From Aureibaculum marinum (GTDB taxonomy: Bacteria > Bacteroidota > Bacteroidia > Flavobacteriales > Flavobacteriaceae), in contig NZ_RPFJ01000006.1 of NCBI RefSeq assembly GCF_003813905.1, positions 310,001-374,000 on the forward strand: DNA of 64,000 nt. Direction: 5' to 3'. The notes beneath the pieces are model-generated. The model was not told where the DNA came from and did not search any database. It saw only the letters and a program-made list of their open reading frames with translations. Positions 24,357 through 33,323 of the stretch are shown piece after piece. The stretch's first letter is position 1; the number at the start of each line of letters is the position of its first letter. Both the position numbers and the translations under genes were made by a program.

Positions 24357-25670
24357 TTAATAATCAATATTTAATAAATCTCCACTTAATTGTAAAACTA
24401 ATAATTCAGCCATTTTTGCATCGTATTTTGCAGAGTTTTTAGCGTTTATAGCATTAATTAAGTTTAATTGAGCTTGTCTAAACTCTATTGAGGTTACTTG
24501 TCCCAGTTTAAACTGTTCTTCGGTTCTGTTAAAGTTGTTTGTATTGGTTTGTACGTTTTTTTCTTGTGTTTGTAAAATAAATAATTTGTTTACATAATCG
24601 TCGTAAGCATTATTGAAGGTTCTTGTAATATCTAGAATAGTTTCTTCCTTTATTAATTCCTGATTTTCAAGGTTTATTTTAGCATTATTTACCAATGTTT
24701 TGGTACTTCCGCCATCAAAAATATTCCAAGAGAGACTTATTCCTGCGGATAAACCATTATTTATAGATGTTGCTAAAAATGAGGCTTCATTATTATTATT
24801 TTTATTCCATCCATAAGAGCCACTTAATCCAATAGTGGGTAAATAGCCTGATTTATTCGCTTTTATCTGAAATTCATTTATTGATATATTTTTTTCTACC
24901 TGTTGTAAAACAACATTATTGTTTTTTACTTTTTCAAATAAAGATTCCTTGCTGGGGGCTAGGTTAAAATTTACCAGGGTATCTACAGTAAAATTTGGAG
25001 CTTCCTCTTTGCCTAAAACAACATATAAATCGCGTTTAGCATTTATTAGTAATTGTTTTGTGTTTAATAAATTAATACTATCATTATTAACATCTACTTC
25101 GGCATTTAAAACAGCTAATTTTGTATTTTGCCCATATTCAAATTGGTATTGAACACGTTGTAATCTATCCTTAGAGATTGCAAGATTTTGTTGTAAAAGA
25201 GAATAATCTTCTGTTAGTTTAGCAACATTATAATATACAGAGAATAATTGTAATATGGTGTTTTCTATAGTTTGTCTAGCTTGTAATTCAGTTAGGTTAT
25301 ATTGTTCTTTTAAAGTTTTATAATCATAATATCTGCCCATGCCATCAAATAGTAGGTAGTTAAGGCTTATAGAGGTATTATATCGATCACTTTCTGCTCC
25401 TGTTAAATTAGTTACTCTACCATCTGAATATGTAGCTTCTGTATCATCTAAACTGTAAGTTGCACCAGCATTTACATCTAAAGTCGGTAAATAACCAGAG
25501 TTTAAGATATTTTTATTATTCTCCGCAATTTTTAAGTTGTTTTTGGCTATTTTTATTCCATAATTATTTTCAAGTGCTACAGAAATTGCTTCTTGTTTTG
25601 TTAGAAGTTGTTGACCTGAAACGGATAAAGAAATTAAGAATAATATGTTAAATATTGTTTTAATGTTCAT
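24357..25670 (-). CDS. TolC-family outer membrane efflux protein
   Basis: This 437-residue protein has a signal peptide (about 1-20) and the two-fold repeated helical hairpins of TolC: long heptad-like helices around 60-210 and 280-425 and the barrel-entry strands (SYLLFDGMGRYYDYKTL, SLSWNIFDGGSTKTLVNNAKINLENQ). It forms the outer membrane exit duct of the RND pump encoded just upstream, which it overlaps by 11 bp. Drug or metabolite specificity cannot be read from it. Confidence 0.93.
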   Translation of the reverse strand: MNIKTIFNILFLISLSVSGQQLLTKQEAISVALENNYGIKIAKNNLKIAENNKNILNSGYLPTLDVNAGATYSLDDTEATYSDGRVTNLTGAESDRYNTSISLNYLLFDGMGRYYDYKTLKEQYNLTELQARQTIENTILQLFSVYYNVAKLTEDYSLLQQNLAISKDRLQRVQYQFEYGQNTKLAVLNAEVDVNNDSINLLNTKQLLINAKRDLYVVLGKEEAPNFTVDTLVNFNLAPSKESLFEKVKNNNVVLQQVEKNISINEFQIKANKSGYLPTIGLSGSYGWNKNNNNEASFLATSINNGLSAGISLSWNIFDGGSTKTLVNNAKINLENQELIKEETILDITRTFNNAYDDYVNKLFILQTQEKNVQTNTNNFNRTEEQFKLGQVTSIEFRQAQLNLINAINAKNSAKYDAKMAELLVLQLSGDLLNIDY

Positions 25671-28600
25671 CTATTTTCTGTTCTTTTATTGCACGTTCTA
25701 CTTCTTCTTTGTTTACTTTTTTTCCAGTAAATAACCATTTGCTATTTGTTTTAAAACTATTGGTTATAGACAGTAACAGGGGTAAAATAAATAATGTTAA
25801 TAGTGTTGCGATTGCAATACCGTAAGCAATAGAAATTGCCATAGGTTTTAAAAACTGAGCTTGTCTACTTTTTTCAAGTAGCAAAGGGGCAATACCGGCT
25901 ATTGTGGTTAATGAGGTTAAAAATATAGCTCTAAATCTAACCCTTCCTGCCTCAAAAAGAGCTTTATCAAAAGGTATACCTTCTTTTAAAAAAGAGTTAA
26001 ATTTACCAATAAGAACTAGCCCATCATTTACCATAATACCAATGAGTGCTATGATGCCTAAGGCAGATAAAAAATTTATAGGAAAATCATGAAACCAATG
26101 TCCAAAAGCTACAGCTATGGAGCTAAAAGGTATCATAAAAAGAAGTAATAATGGTTGACTATAACTTCTAAAGGTAAATGCAATTACTACGTAAATTAAG
26201 AAAATAATTACAGGCACTACTATTCTGGCTGATTTTGTTAGTTTGTTAGCTTCTCTATTTTGTCCTTCGTAGGATGCACTTACAGTAGGATATTTAGAAC
26301 TAATTTGAGGCATTACATTATCTTTTATATCTTGTAATATTTCTGTAGGACTTCCTTTAGGATCTTTTAAATCTGCATTAACTTGAATTTCTCTTCTTCC
26401 ATTTAAATGACTAATGCTTTCTTCACCTCTTTTTATGTTGTAGGTTGCAATTTCTCTAAATGGAATTCGTTGACCTGATGGAGTAACAATACGCATTTCA
26501 TCAAGATTGTTAATAGATTCTCGGTTTGACCGATCATAACGTACCCAAACACGTATCTCATCTTGTCCTCTTTGAAAACGTTGAGCTTGTAATCCAAAAA
26601 ATCCAGCTCTAACTTGACTCATAACTTCTCTTAAGTTAAGACCTAAAGCATAGGCTGATTCTTTTAATTCTATATTAATTTCTTTTATTCCTTCAGGATC
26701 TGAATCTGAAATGTCTGTTAAAAGAGGGTTATTTTCAAAAACCAATCTTAGCTCATCTTTGGCACGTTTTAATTCTTCTGTATTATTACCTAATAAAGAA
26801 ACTGAAACGGGACTACCTCCAAAATTTCGTCCTGACCCAAAAATTAAACGTTCTACGCCATATACTTCTCCAACTTCATCACGAATAGAATTAGTAATGT
26901 CTTGAGAACTAAAATCACGAGCCTCTCCTGGTAATAAATTTATACTTAAACTAGCTTTGTTATTTCCAGGTCCTACGCGTTTTATTATATTTTCTACTAC
27001 TTGCTTATTTCCTGTTTGTTTTTTTGTGTATTCCTCATTTATTTTCCAAGCAGCAGTTTCAACCATTGTAATAACAGAATCTGTTAATTTAGGATTTGTA
27101 CCTTCAGGCATTAATAACTCAACACTTACCCGATCACTAGCAACATTGGGAAAAAAGGCACTTCTTACTATACCAGCTTTATAAAAACCTATAGTTAAAA
27201 TTATTAATGCTACTAAAACAGATAAAGTAATAAAACGTTGTTTTAAAAATAATCGAAGTATTGGACTATAAAGTTTATCTCGACAATAATTCATAAAACG
27301 ATCTCCATATTCATTAAGTTTTCTTAGTTTTAAAAAAACTTTCGCTATTCCTTTTTTCTTATTTTCTTCTTCTTCAGAAACTTTAATCAAAGCTTTTGAA
27401 TGGGCAATGTGAGCAGGCAAAATTATTACTGCTTCAATTAGAGAAATTATTAAAGTTAACATAACAATTACTGCAACCTCACTAAAAAATATACCAATTC
27501 GCCCTTCTAAAAATAGAAAAGTTGAAAAAGCGAGTACTGTTGTAGTAATGGCAGAGATAATAGCAGGTAGTACTTCCATTGTACCATCTATAGCAGCTTG
27601 TACTCTTGATTTTCCTTGTTCGTAATGTTGATAAATATTTTCTGAAATTACAATAGCGTCATCTACTAAAATTCCAATAACGATTATCATCCCAAAAAGA
27701 GATAATATGTTAATGGTAACGTTAAAAAGAGGAGCAAAAATAAACATTCCTAAAAATGATATCGGAAGTCCAAAAGCAACCCAAAATGCCATTCTAGTAT
27801 TCAAGAAAAGAGATAAAAAGAAAAGTACTAAAAGAGTACCAACTACACCATTTTCTAATAATAATTGTGTACGTTGTTTTAGTCGGATAGATGAATCACT
27901 TACTACATCTATTTTTATTCCTGTATGTTTTTGATTAAATTCTTCAATATAAGCATTAACCTGTTTTGCCGTTGACATTAGGTCTTCACTGTTTGTATTT
28001 GTTATTTCAACATTAATAGCGGCATTTCCATTAAAATAAGTAGCATTTGGAGTTTCAGAGAATCGATCTCTGACGGTTGCTACTTCATGTAATCGAACTA
28101 CAGTTCCATCTTCTTTAGCTCTAACAGTTAGGTTATTTAATTCATTACCGTAATACGATTTATTACTTGCTCTAATCAAATAGTCTTCAGAGTCCGTTTT
28201 AATATTACCTCCAGTAGTAAGAATATTTGCCCGTGACACAGCATTGGCAACCTCTGTAAAGGTTAAGTTGTAAGCTAATAAATCAGTCTCTCTTACAGCG
28301 ATTTCAATTTCTTCATCAGGATAGCCAGTAATGTTTATTTGAGAAATACCTTCCATGGTTCGCAAATCATTTTCTATTTGTCTGCCAATTTGCTTTAAGG
28401 AGGCTAATTCTATATTATCACCACTAATTGCAAAATCTATTGTTTGTCGTATTCTTTCCTGTTTTGCAACTACTAATGGCTCCATACCTGTAGGAAAATT
28501 AGAAACCCTATCTACAGCATTTTTAACTTCAGCAAGCATGTCATTGATGTCTTGATTGCTTTCAATTTCTACGGTAATACTACCTCCATTTTCTCTAGAA

Positions 28601-28851
28601 GTTGATGTTACTCGTTCTACACCAATAAGCCCTTTTAAATTATCTTCAATTTTTAATACAATTCCTTCTTCAATTTCTTCTGGAGCAGCTCCTGGATAAG
28701 AAACATTAATTGAGATAATTTCTGCATCTTGAAGAGGAAAAAAGGATGATTTTAATTGAAACATTCCCATTAATCCAAAAATTACAAAGGCTAAAATAAT
28801 TACATTAACTGCAACATGATATTTTATGAAATAACTTAATACTTTTCTCAT
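25660..28851 (-). CDS. RND efflux transporter permease (AcrB/HAE type)
   Basis: This 1063-residue inner-membrane proton antiporter is organised as two homologous halves, each with one TM helix, a large periplasmic porter domain, and five more TM helices. The TM4-type segment FGMIIVIGILVDDAIVISENIYQH and the related second-half stretch ALIGIMVNDGLVLIGKFNSFL are diagnostic; the first half carries the aspartate pair (VDD) expected for proton relay. It works with the adaptor encoded 2 bp upstream and the TolC protein that overlaps downstream. Confidence 0.95.
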   Translation of the reverse strand: MRKVLSYFIKYHVAVNVIILAFVIFGLMGMFQLKSSFFPLQDAEIISINVSYPGAAPEEIEEGIVLKIEDNLKGLIGVERVTSTSRENGGSITVEIESNQDINDMLAEVKNAVDRVSNFPTGMEPLVVAKQERIRQTIDFAISGDNIELASLKQIGRQIENDLRTMEGISQINITGYPDEEIEIAVRETDLLAYNLTFTEVANAVSRANILTTGGNIKTDSEDYLIRASNKSYYGNELNNLTVRAKEDGTVVRLHEVATVRDRFSETPNATYFNGNAAINVEITNTNSEDLMSTAKQVNAYIEEFNQKHTGIKIDVVSDSSIRLKQRTQLLLENGVVGTLLVLFFLSLFLNTRMAFWVAFGLPISFLGMFIFAPLFNVTINILSLFGMIIVIGILVDDAIVISENIYQHYEQGKSRVQAAIDGTMEVLPAIISAITTTVLAFSTFLFLEGRIGIFFSEVAVIVMLTLIISLIEAVIILPAHIAHSKALIKVSEEEENKKKGIAKVFLKLRKLNEYGDRFMNYCRDKLYSPILRLFLKQRFITLSVLVALIILTIGFYKAGIVRSAFFPNVASDRVSVELLMPEGTNPKLTDSVITMVETAAWKINEEYTKKQTGNKQVVENIIKRVGPGNNKASLSINLLPGEARDFSSQDITNSIRDEVGEVYGVERLIFGSGRNFGGSPVSVSLLGNNTEELKRAKDELRLVFENNPLLTDISDSDPEGIKEINIELKESAYALGLNLREVMSQVRAGFFGLQAQRFQRGQDEIRVWVRYDRSNRESINNLDEMRIVTPSGQRIPFREIATYNIKRGEESISHLNGRREIQVNADLKDPKGSPTEILQDIKDNVMPQISSKYPTVSASYEGQNREANKLTKSARIVVPVIIFLIYVVIAFTFRSYSQPLLLLFMIPFSSIAVAFGHWFHDFPINFLSALGIIALIGIMVNDGLVLIGKFNSFLKEGIPFDKALFEAGRVRFRAIFLTSLTTIAGIAPLLLEKSRQAQFLKPMAISIAYGIAIATLLTLFILPLLLSITNSFKTNSKWLFTGKKVNKEEVERAIKEQKIDEH

Positions 28852-28853
28852 AA

Positions 28854-29984
28854 TTATTTAGCAGTTTGTTTCTTCGGTTCTTCGTAACTTTTTACAAGCA
28901 TTCCGGCATAAGCTCCTGGAATGGATTTGGATAAGATTTTTGTACCATCAGGTACCCCTTTTATTACCACTTCTTTTGGAGAAAAGTAAACTGGTTTTAC
29001 CTTAATAATATCCAGTATACTGTCTTTAATAATAAATATTTCAGATTCGTCAATTAATAATTTTCTGGAAATTTTAATAGCATTAGGTTCTTCTTTAGCT
29101 TCTAGATGAGCTTCAAGAAACATTCCTTCTTTAAGCGATTTTCCTTTTACTTCAACAAAAACTTTTATGGTTTGTGTTGCTTGATCTATTTTTCCATTTA
29201 TTCGCGTAACTTTTCCGGTGTAGTTTGCATCACCTTCAGGTGTTTGTAGTTGAACATTTTCTCCTATCTGTAATAAATCACTAAATGTTTTTCCAATAGA
29301 TAGTTCTAATTCATAAGCCGAAGTGTCAATAAATTCACCTAGTTTTTGACTTGGTCTAATTAATGTTCCTTTAGTAACTAATGCTTCTGTAAGTACACCA
29401 TTAAAAGGTGCATAAATACTATATTTAGATAATCGCTGCTCTAGATTTTTAACATTGTAATAAGCAGTAATAATACCTCTACCAGTAATAAAATAATTTA
29501 CTTTTTCATTAGAAGACTCTGGTAAAGGTTTAACACTTTTATTTAAATCAAAATTTGATAAATAAGTTTGCCATTTTGGAAAATCACTAGGGTAATCTAA
29601 TCTTAAATCTGGCATTATAGCTGTAATTGCATTGTATAAATCACTTTTTGCAGATTGTACCGAAGCGTAATATTCACTAGAATTGATGCTAATTAAAGTT
29701 TGTCCTTTTTTATAGGGTTGTCCTGCTTTAAAATCGTTAGCACTTCCTTGAAATATGCCTTGAACTTCAGAATATAATTCTAATCTATTTTTAGCAACTA
29801 ATGTTCCATTAGCAGGAATTGTTATAGGTATAGTTGAATTTTTAACAATTTCACTAAAAACCATTTTAGAAACTTTTTCTACTTTTGGTTTTGGTTTAAT
29901 GTTATTCTCAACTATAAAATATGATATAATTAAAGCAATTATAACAATTGCGATGCCAATAGCCGAAAGTAAAAATTTTCTCAT
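28854..29984 (-). CDS. RND efflux periplasmic adaptor (membrane fusion protein)
   Basis: This 376-residue protein has an N-terminal membrane anchor (about 4-26). It shows the lipoyl/barrel-sandwich halves (GTLVAKNRLELYSEVQGIFQ and KYSIYAPFNGVLTEALVTKGTLI), a helical hairpin between them and a beta-barrel domain (LSIGKTFSDLLQIGENVQLQTPEG) toward the C-terminus. It links the RND permease to TolC. It is the first gene of the efflux operon; 133 bp separate it from the divergent bshB1 gene. Confidence 0.92.
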   Translation of the reverse strand: MRKFLLSAIGIAIVIIALIISYFIVENNIKPKPKVEKVSKMVFSEIVKNSTIPITIPANGTLVAKNRLELYSEVQGIFQGSANDFKAGQPYKKGQTLISINSSEYYASVQSAKSDLYNAITAIMPDLRLDYPSDFPKWQTYLSNFDLNKSVKPLPESSNEKVNYFITGRGIITAYYNVKNLEQRLSKYSIYAPFNGVLTEALVTKGTLIRPSQKLGEFIDTSAYELELSIGKTFSDLLQIGENVQLQTPEGDANYTGKVTRINGKIDQATQTIKVFVEVKGKSLKEGMFLEAHLEAKEEPNAIKISRKLLIDESEIFIIKDSILDIIKVKPVYFSPKEVVIKGVPDGTKILSKSIPGAYAGMLVKSYEEPKKQTAK

Positions 29985-30117
29985 TTTTTTTGTAAATAAT
30001 TATAAAGAATAATTCATAATTTCCAAAAATATGTTAAAATACAGGCAGTTACTAATCAAGTTATTTAAAATTTTGTTAAAAAGACTTTAGTATCTTTGTA
30101 TAATTATTAAAAATAAT

Positions 30118-30834
30118 ATGAAATTAGATATTTTAGCTATAGGAGCACATCCAGATGATGTAGAATTAGGTTGCGGAGCAACCTTGGCAAAAGAAATTTC
30201 TTTAGGAAAAAAAGTAGGTATTCTAGATTTAACTAGAGGAGAATTGGGGACAAGAGGGTCTGCTGAAATTAGAGATAAAGAGTCTGCAAATGCAGCAAAA
30301 ATATTAAGTGTACAGGTTCGTGAAAACCTTGCTTTTAGTGATGCTTTTTTTGTTAATGATAAATCTCATCAATTAGAAATTATAAAAATTATTAGAAAAT
30401 ACAAACCAAAAATTGTGCTTTGTAATGCCATTGATGATAGACATATTGATCACGGAAAAGGAAGCAAGTTAGTTAGTGATGCATGTTTTTTGTCAGGTTT
30501 ACGTAAGATAGAAACTGAATTAAATGGAGAAAATCAAGAAGCGTGGAGACCTATACATGTATATCATTATGTACAATGGAAGAATATTGAACCTGATTTT
30601 GTTGTCGATGTAACTGGTTTTATAGATACAAAAGTTGAAGCTATTAAGGCTTATGAATCTCAATTTTATAATCCAGACAGTAAAGAACCAACTTCACCAA
30701 TTGCTACTAAAAACTTTTTTGAAAGTGTTTCTTATAGAGCTAAGGATTTAGGTAGATTAATTGGAGTTGATTATGCAGAAGGTTTTACAACAGAGCGTTA
30801 TGTTGCTGTTAATAGTTTAGATGCTTTGATTTAA
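30118..30834 (+). CDS. bshB1: Bacillithiol biosynthesis deacetylase BshB1
   Basis: This 238-residue zinc deacetylase of the LmbE/PIG-L fold removes acetyl from GlcNAc-malate in the second step of bacillithiol synthesis. The metal-binding AHPDD (11-14) and DDRHIDHG (His109, His112) motifs are intact. LTRGELGTRGSAEIRDKES is characteristic of the BshB1 branch. It implies the organism uses bacillithiol as its low-molecular-weight thiol, which agrees with the peroxidases in this window. A -7 box TATCTTTG at 30091-30098 lies 19 bp before the ATG. Confidence 0.94.
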   Translation: MKLDILAIGAHPDDVELGCGATLAKEISLGKKVGILDLTRGELGTRGSAEIRDKESANAAKILSVQVRENLAFSDAFFVNDKSHQLEIIKIIRKYKPKIVLCNAIDDRHIDHGKGSKLVSDACFLSGLRKIETELNGENQEAWRPIHVYHYVQWKNIEPDFVVDVTGFIDTKVEAIKAYESQFYNPDSKEPTSPIATKNFFESVSYRAKDLGRLIGVDYAEGFTTERYVAVNSLDALI

Positions 30835-30865
30835 AATTACTCATTAGAAATTTTTTCATTTTTTA

Positions 30866-30896
30866 TTTGAACAATACTACAAATAGATTATATTTG
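30866..30896 (+). promoter_or_regulatory. Promoter of tRNA-His
   Basis: TTTG at 30866-30869, a 19-bp spacer and an exact -7 box TATATTTG (30889-30896) match the Bacteroidota sigma-A consensus well and sit 40 bp upstream of the tRNA. Confidence 0.75.
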
Positions 30897-30935
30897 CATC
30901 CGCTTAGCAAGAATGGCTAAGTCTTTAATTTAAAT

Positions 30936-31011
30936 GGTGGTTGTAGCTCAGTTGGTTAGAGCATCGGTTTGTGGTACCGAGGGTCGTGGGTTCGAGCCCC
31001 ATCTTCCACCC
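30936..31011 (+). tRNA. tRNA-His (GTG anticodon)
   Basis: The cloverleaf folds with the D stem GCTC/GAGC, the anticodon stem TCGGT/ACCGA around loop TTGTGGT (anticodon GTG at 30971-30973), and the T arm GTGGG/CCCAT with TTCGAGC. The extra 5' G (30936) opposite discriminator C (31011) is the histidine identity pair. The 3' CCA is not encoded. The acceptor stem shows two adjacent T-T oppositions (positions 5:68 and 6:67). A terminator follows directly. Confidence 0.95.
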
Positions 31012-31015
31012 AAGT

Positions 31016-31047
31016 AAAAGCTTCTTAGAAATAAGAAGCTTTTTTTT
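31016..31047 (+). terminator. Terminator of tRNA-His
   Basis: A 12-bp stem (31016-31027 with 31032-31043, AAAAGCTTCTTA) with a GAAA loop is followed by a T run, 4 bp after the tRNA. Confidence 0.88.
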
Positions 31048-31294
31048 ATAATAAAGTTTCATTTTTATTAGAATATTTAAAAACACCTGTCGAGTAGCTT
31101 TTAATTATAAAAATCAAGCATGAATTCTTTTTATTGTTTTAAATCTACAAAATAAATAAAGATTTTTCATTATAGTTTTACCTAATAAATTGGGCATTAG
31201 CTATGGCTAGTTAAAACCATTTATTGACTAAAAAACTTTAATCTTTTATTAAGATAAATTTCAATAAATTTGCAAAACACCCAAAAAATAAATT

Positions 31295-31990
31295 ATGAGA
31301 AATTTTTACATTACATTAAGTGCATTTTTAGCCGTTGCTACTTTTTATGCTCAAAATAATACAGATACTGAATTAGATAAAAAAGTTTTAAAACAAGCGT
31401 TGATTTATGCTGATTCTGATGTGGCTAAAAAAAGTATGTATGATATTATAGCCAAAGAAGGAGAAAATAGTACATACAAAGATAGTTTAGCTTATCTTTA
31501 TTTTAACGACAGACGGTTTTCTTCTTGTTTTATGGTTTGTACAGATATATTAAGCAGAGATGGTAGTAAACAAGAAATTTTAGAAATGCAAGCTATTTCT
31601 TTAGAGAATATGGGAGCATACGAAAAAGCGGCTCAATCTTATGCGAAGTTAACAGTAAAAACTAAAAATAATTATCATGCCTATAAGTTGGCTAACTTAT
31701 ATTATGCTATTAAAAAATATGATGAGGCTTATAAAGCAATTCAAAAAGCACTAGAGTTAAAAGATACAGGAGAAATAAAAGTGACTTATGCTGTAAATAA
31801 GAATTACCAACAACAAGTGGCATTGTTGGCAGCAATTTCAAATTTAAAAGGGTTAATAGAATTTGAGCAAGATAAAATGGATTTAGCCAAAGCTAGTTTT
31901 CAAAAAGCTGTTGAGATTCAAGAAGATTTTGTACTAGCTAAAGAGAATTTACAAGCTGTTATAGATGGAAATCAAGTAAAAAAAGAATAA
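31295..31990 (+). CDS. Secreted TPR-repeat protein
   Basis: This 231-residue protein has a signal peptide (MRNFYITLSAFLAVATFYA) and then tetratricopeptide helices: MYDIIAKEGENSTYKDSLAYLYFNDRRFSSCF, AISLENMGAYEKAAQSYAKL, YKLANLYYAIKKYDEAYKAIQKALEL, and a last unit KGLIEFEQDKMDLAKASFQKAVEI. Such proteins are periplasmic scaffolds; no partner is evident. A -7 box TAAATTTG (31265-31272) lies 22 bp before the start, giving it its own promoter after the tRNA terminator. Confidence 0.85.
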   Translation: MRNFYITLSAFLAVATFYAQNNTDTELDKKVLKQALIYADSDVAKKSMYDIIAKEGENSTYKDSLAYLYFNDRRFSSCFMVCTDILSRDGSKQEILEMQAISLENMGAYEKAAQSYAKLTVKTKNNYHAYKLANLYYAIKKYDEAYKAIQKALELKDTGEIKVTYAVNKNYQQQVALLAAISNLKGLIEFEQDKMDLAKASFQKAVEIQEDFVLAKENLQAVIDGNQVKKE

Positions 31991-32014
31991 ATTATTGTTT
32001 TACCTACAATAAAT

Positions 32015-32052
32015 AAAGTTGAATTAGAACTCTAGTTCAACTTTTTTTTTTT
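32015..32052 (+). terminator. Terminator of the TPR gene
   Basis: AAAGTTGAATTA (32015-32026) pairs with TAGTTCAACTTT (32033-32044), including one G-T pair, and is followed by an uninterrupted run of T to 32052. Confidence 0.85.
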
Positions 32053-32182
32053 GGACTTTATATTAAATGAATCGTTGTTTTATGTTAAATAACCATAAAT
32101 GAAGGAGTTCATAAAATAATTCTTTTTGCTATTTTAAACCTTTAGTAAAAGTAATAGTCAAAGCGTATAAACTAAAAAATCT

Positions 32183-33244
32183 ATGGATGCGATAAAAACA
32201 TATCTTTTTTCTTTTTTAGTTGTTTTAGTTGTTTTTTATGGATGTGATGAAAATGATGATGCTTTAATAGATACTGAAGAAACTTTTACTGTTGAACAGT
32301 TAACAAATTCGGCATATTATTCTAAGGAAAAAGGAGGCAGTTCCGTTTTAATAATGGAGAAAGGTAATATTATTTACGAAAATTACCATAATGGAGCTGA
32401 TGAAAATACAGCAACAGATATTCATAGTGCAACTAAACTTTTTTGGATGTCAGTTTGTGCATTAGCAAAACAACAAGGATTATTAAATTATGAAGAGTTT
32501 GTTGCCAATACTATTACTGAATGGCAAGATGTTAACTTGCATCCAGGCAAAAATCAAATTAAAATACAGCATTTATTAACATTGTCTTCAGGTCTTTCTC
32601 AAGATTTTTTAACTATATCAAATACAAGTAATACCTATCAGTATGTAGTAGATGAATTAAAAATGATAAATACGCCAAATAGTAAATTTTCTTATGGTCC
32701 AAGTAATTATTACGTTTTTGGAGTTTTTTTGGAGCGAAAGTTAAAGAGTAGTGGTATTTCAAAAAACCCATTAGAATATCTTGAAACCGAGATTTTTGAA
32801 AAAATTGGATTAGAATATGAAAGCTGGAATTATGATCAGGCAGGAAATCCAAATATTCCTAATGGATGTACTATTACTCCAAGAAATTGGGTGAAATATG
32901 GACAGTTTTTATTGAATGAAGGAAAATGGAATGGGGTTCAGATAATACAATCAGATTTATTGAAAGAAATGTATATACCCAAAGGTCCTAATCCTGGACA
33001 CGGAAACTTTGTTTGGTTAAACTTAGTTGACGGATATGGGTTTAATGAAAATGATTCTGCACCTGACGGATCAGCAGGAGGAATGATTTATTATAATGGA
33101 TATACAGAAATTATTGCAGGTTTAGGTTCTGGAAAAAATAGAATGTATTTAATACCATCGAAAGACATAGTTATACTTAGACAAACACAATTAGAAGATG
33201 ATACTTTTGAGGATAGTGAATTTTTAGATATTTTATTAGACTAA
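32183..33244 (+). CDS. Serine hydrolase lipoprotein (beta-lactamase class C / esterase type)
   Basis: This 353-residue protein has a lipoprotein signal (VVFYGC, Cys21), so it is membrane anchored. The penicillin-binding-like serine motif is SATK (Ser82, Lys85). A tyrosine-asparagine element (FSYGPSNYYVFG) and a late glycine-rich strand (DGSAGGMIYYNG) complete the expected site. Members include D-aminopeptidases, esterases and beta-lactamase-like enzymes; the substrate cannot be assigned. It is a single gene between a terminator upstream and the convergent uvrA downstream. Confidence 0.87.
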   Translation: MDAIKTYLFSFLVVLVVFYGCDENDDALIDTEETFTVEQLTNSAYYSKEKGGSSVLIMEKGNIIYENYHNGADENTATDIHSATKLFWMSVCALAKQQGLLNYEEFVANTITEWQDVNLHPGKNQIKIQHLLTLSSGLSQDFLTISNTSNTYQYVVDELKMINTPNSKFSYGPSNYYVFGVFLERKLKSSGISKNPLEYLETEIFEKIGLEYESWNYDQAGNPNIPNGCTITPRNWVKYGQFLLNEGKWNGVQIIQSDLLKEMYIPKGPNPGHGNFVWLNLVDGYGFNENDSAPDGSAGGMIYYNGYTEIIAGLGSGKNRMYLIPSKDIVILRQTQLEDDTFEDSEFLDILLD

Positions 33245-33323
33245 AAAAATTATTCTTTTAAAGCATGTTTAAAAATCACAGGCGACTATTTGATTTATAA
33301 ATACTGCTTTTTTAGGTTATCAT

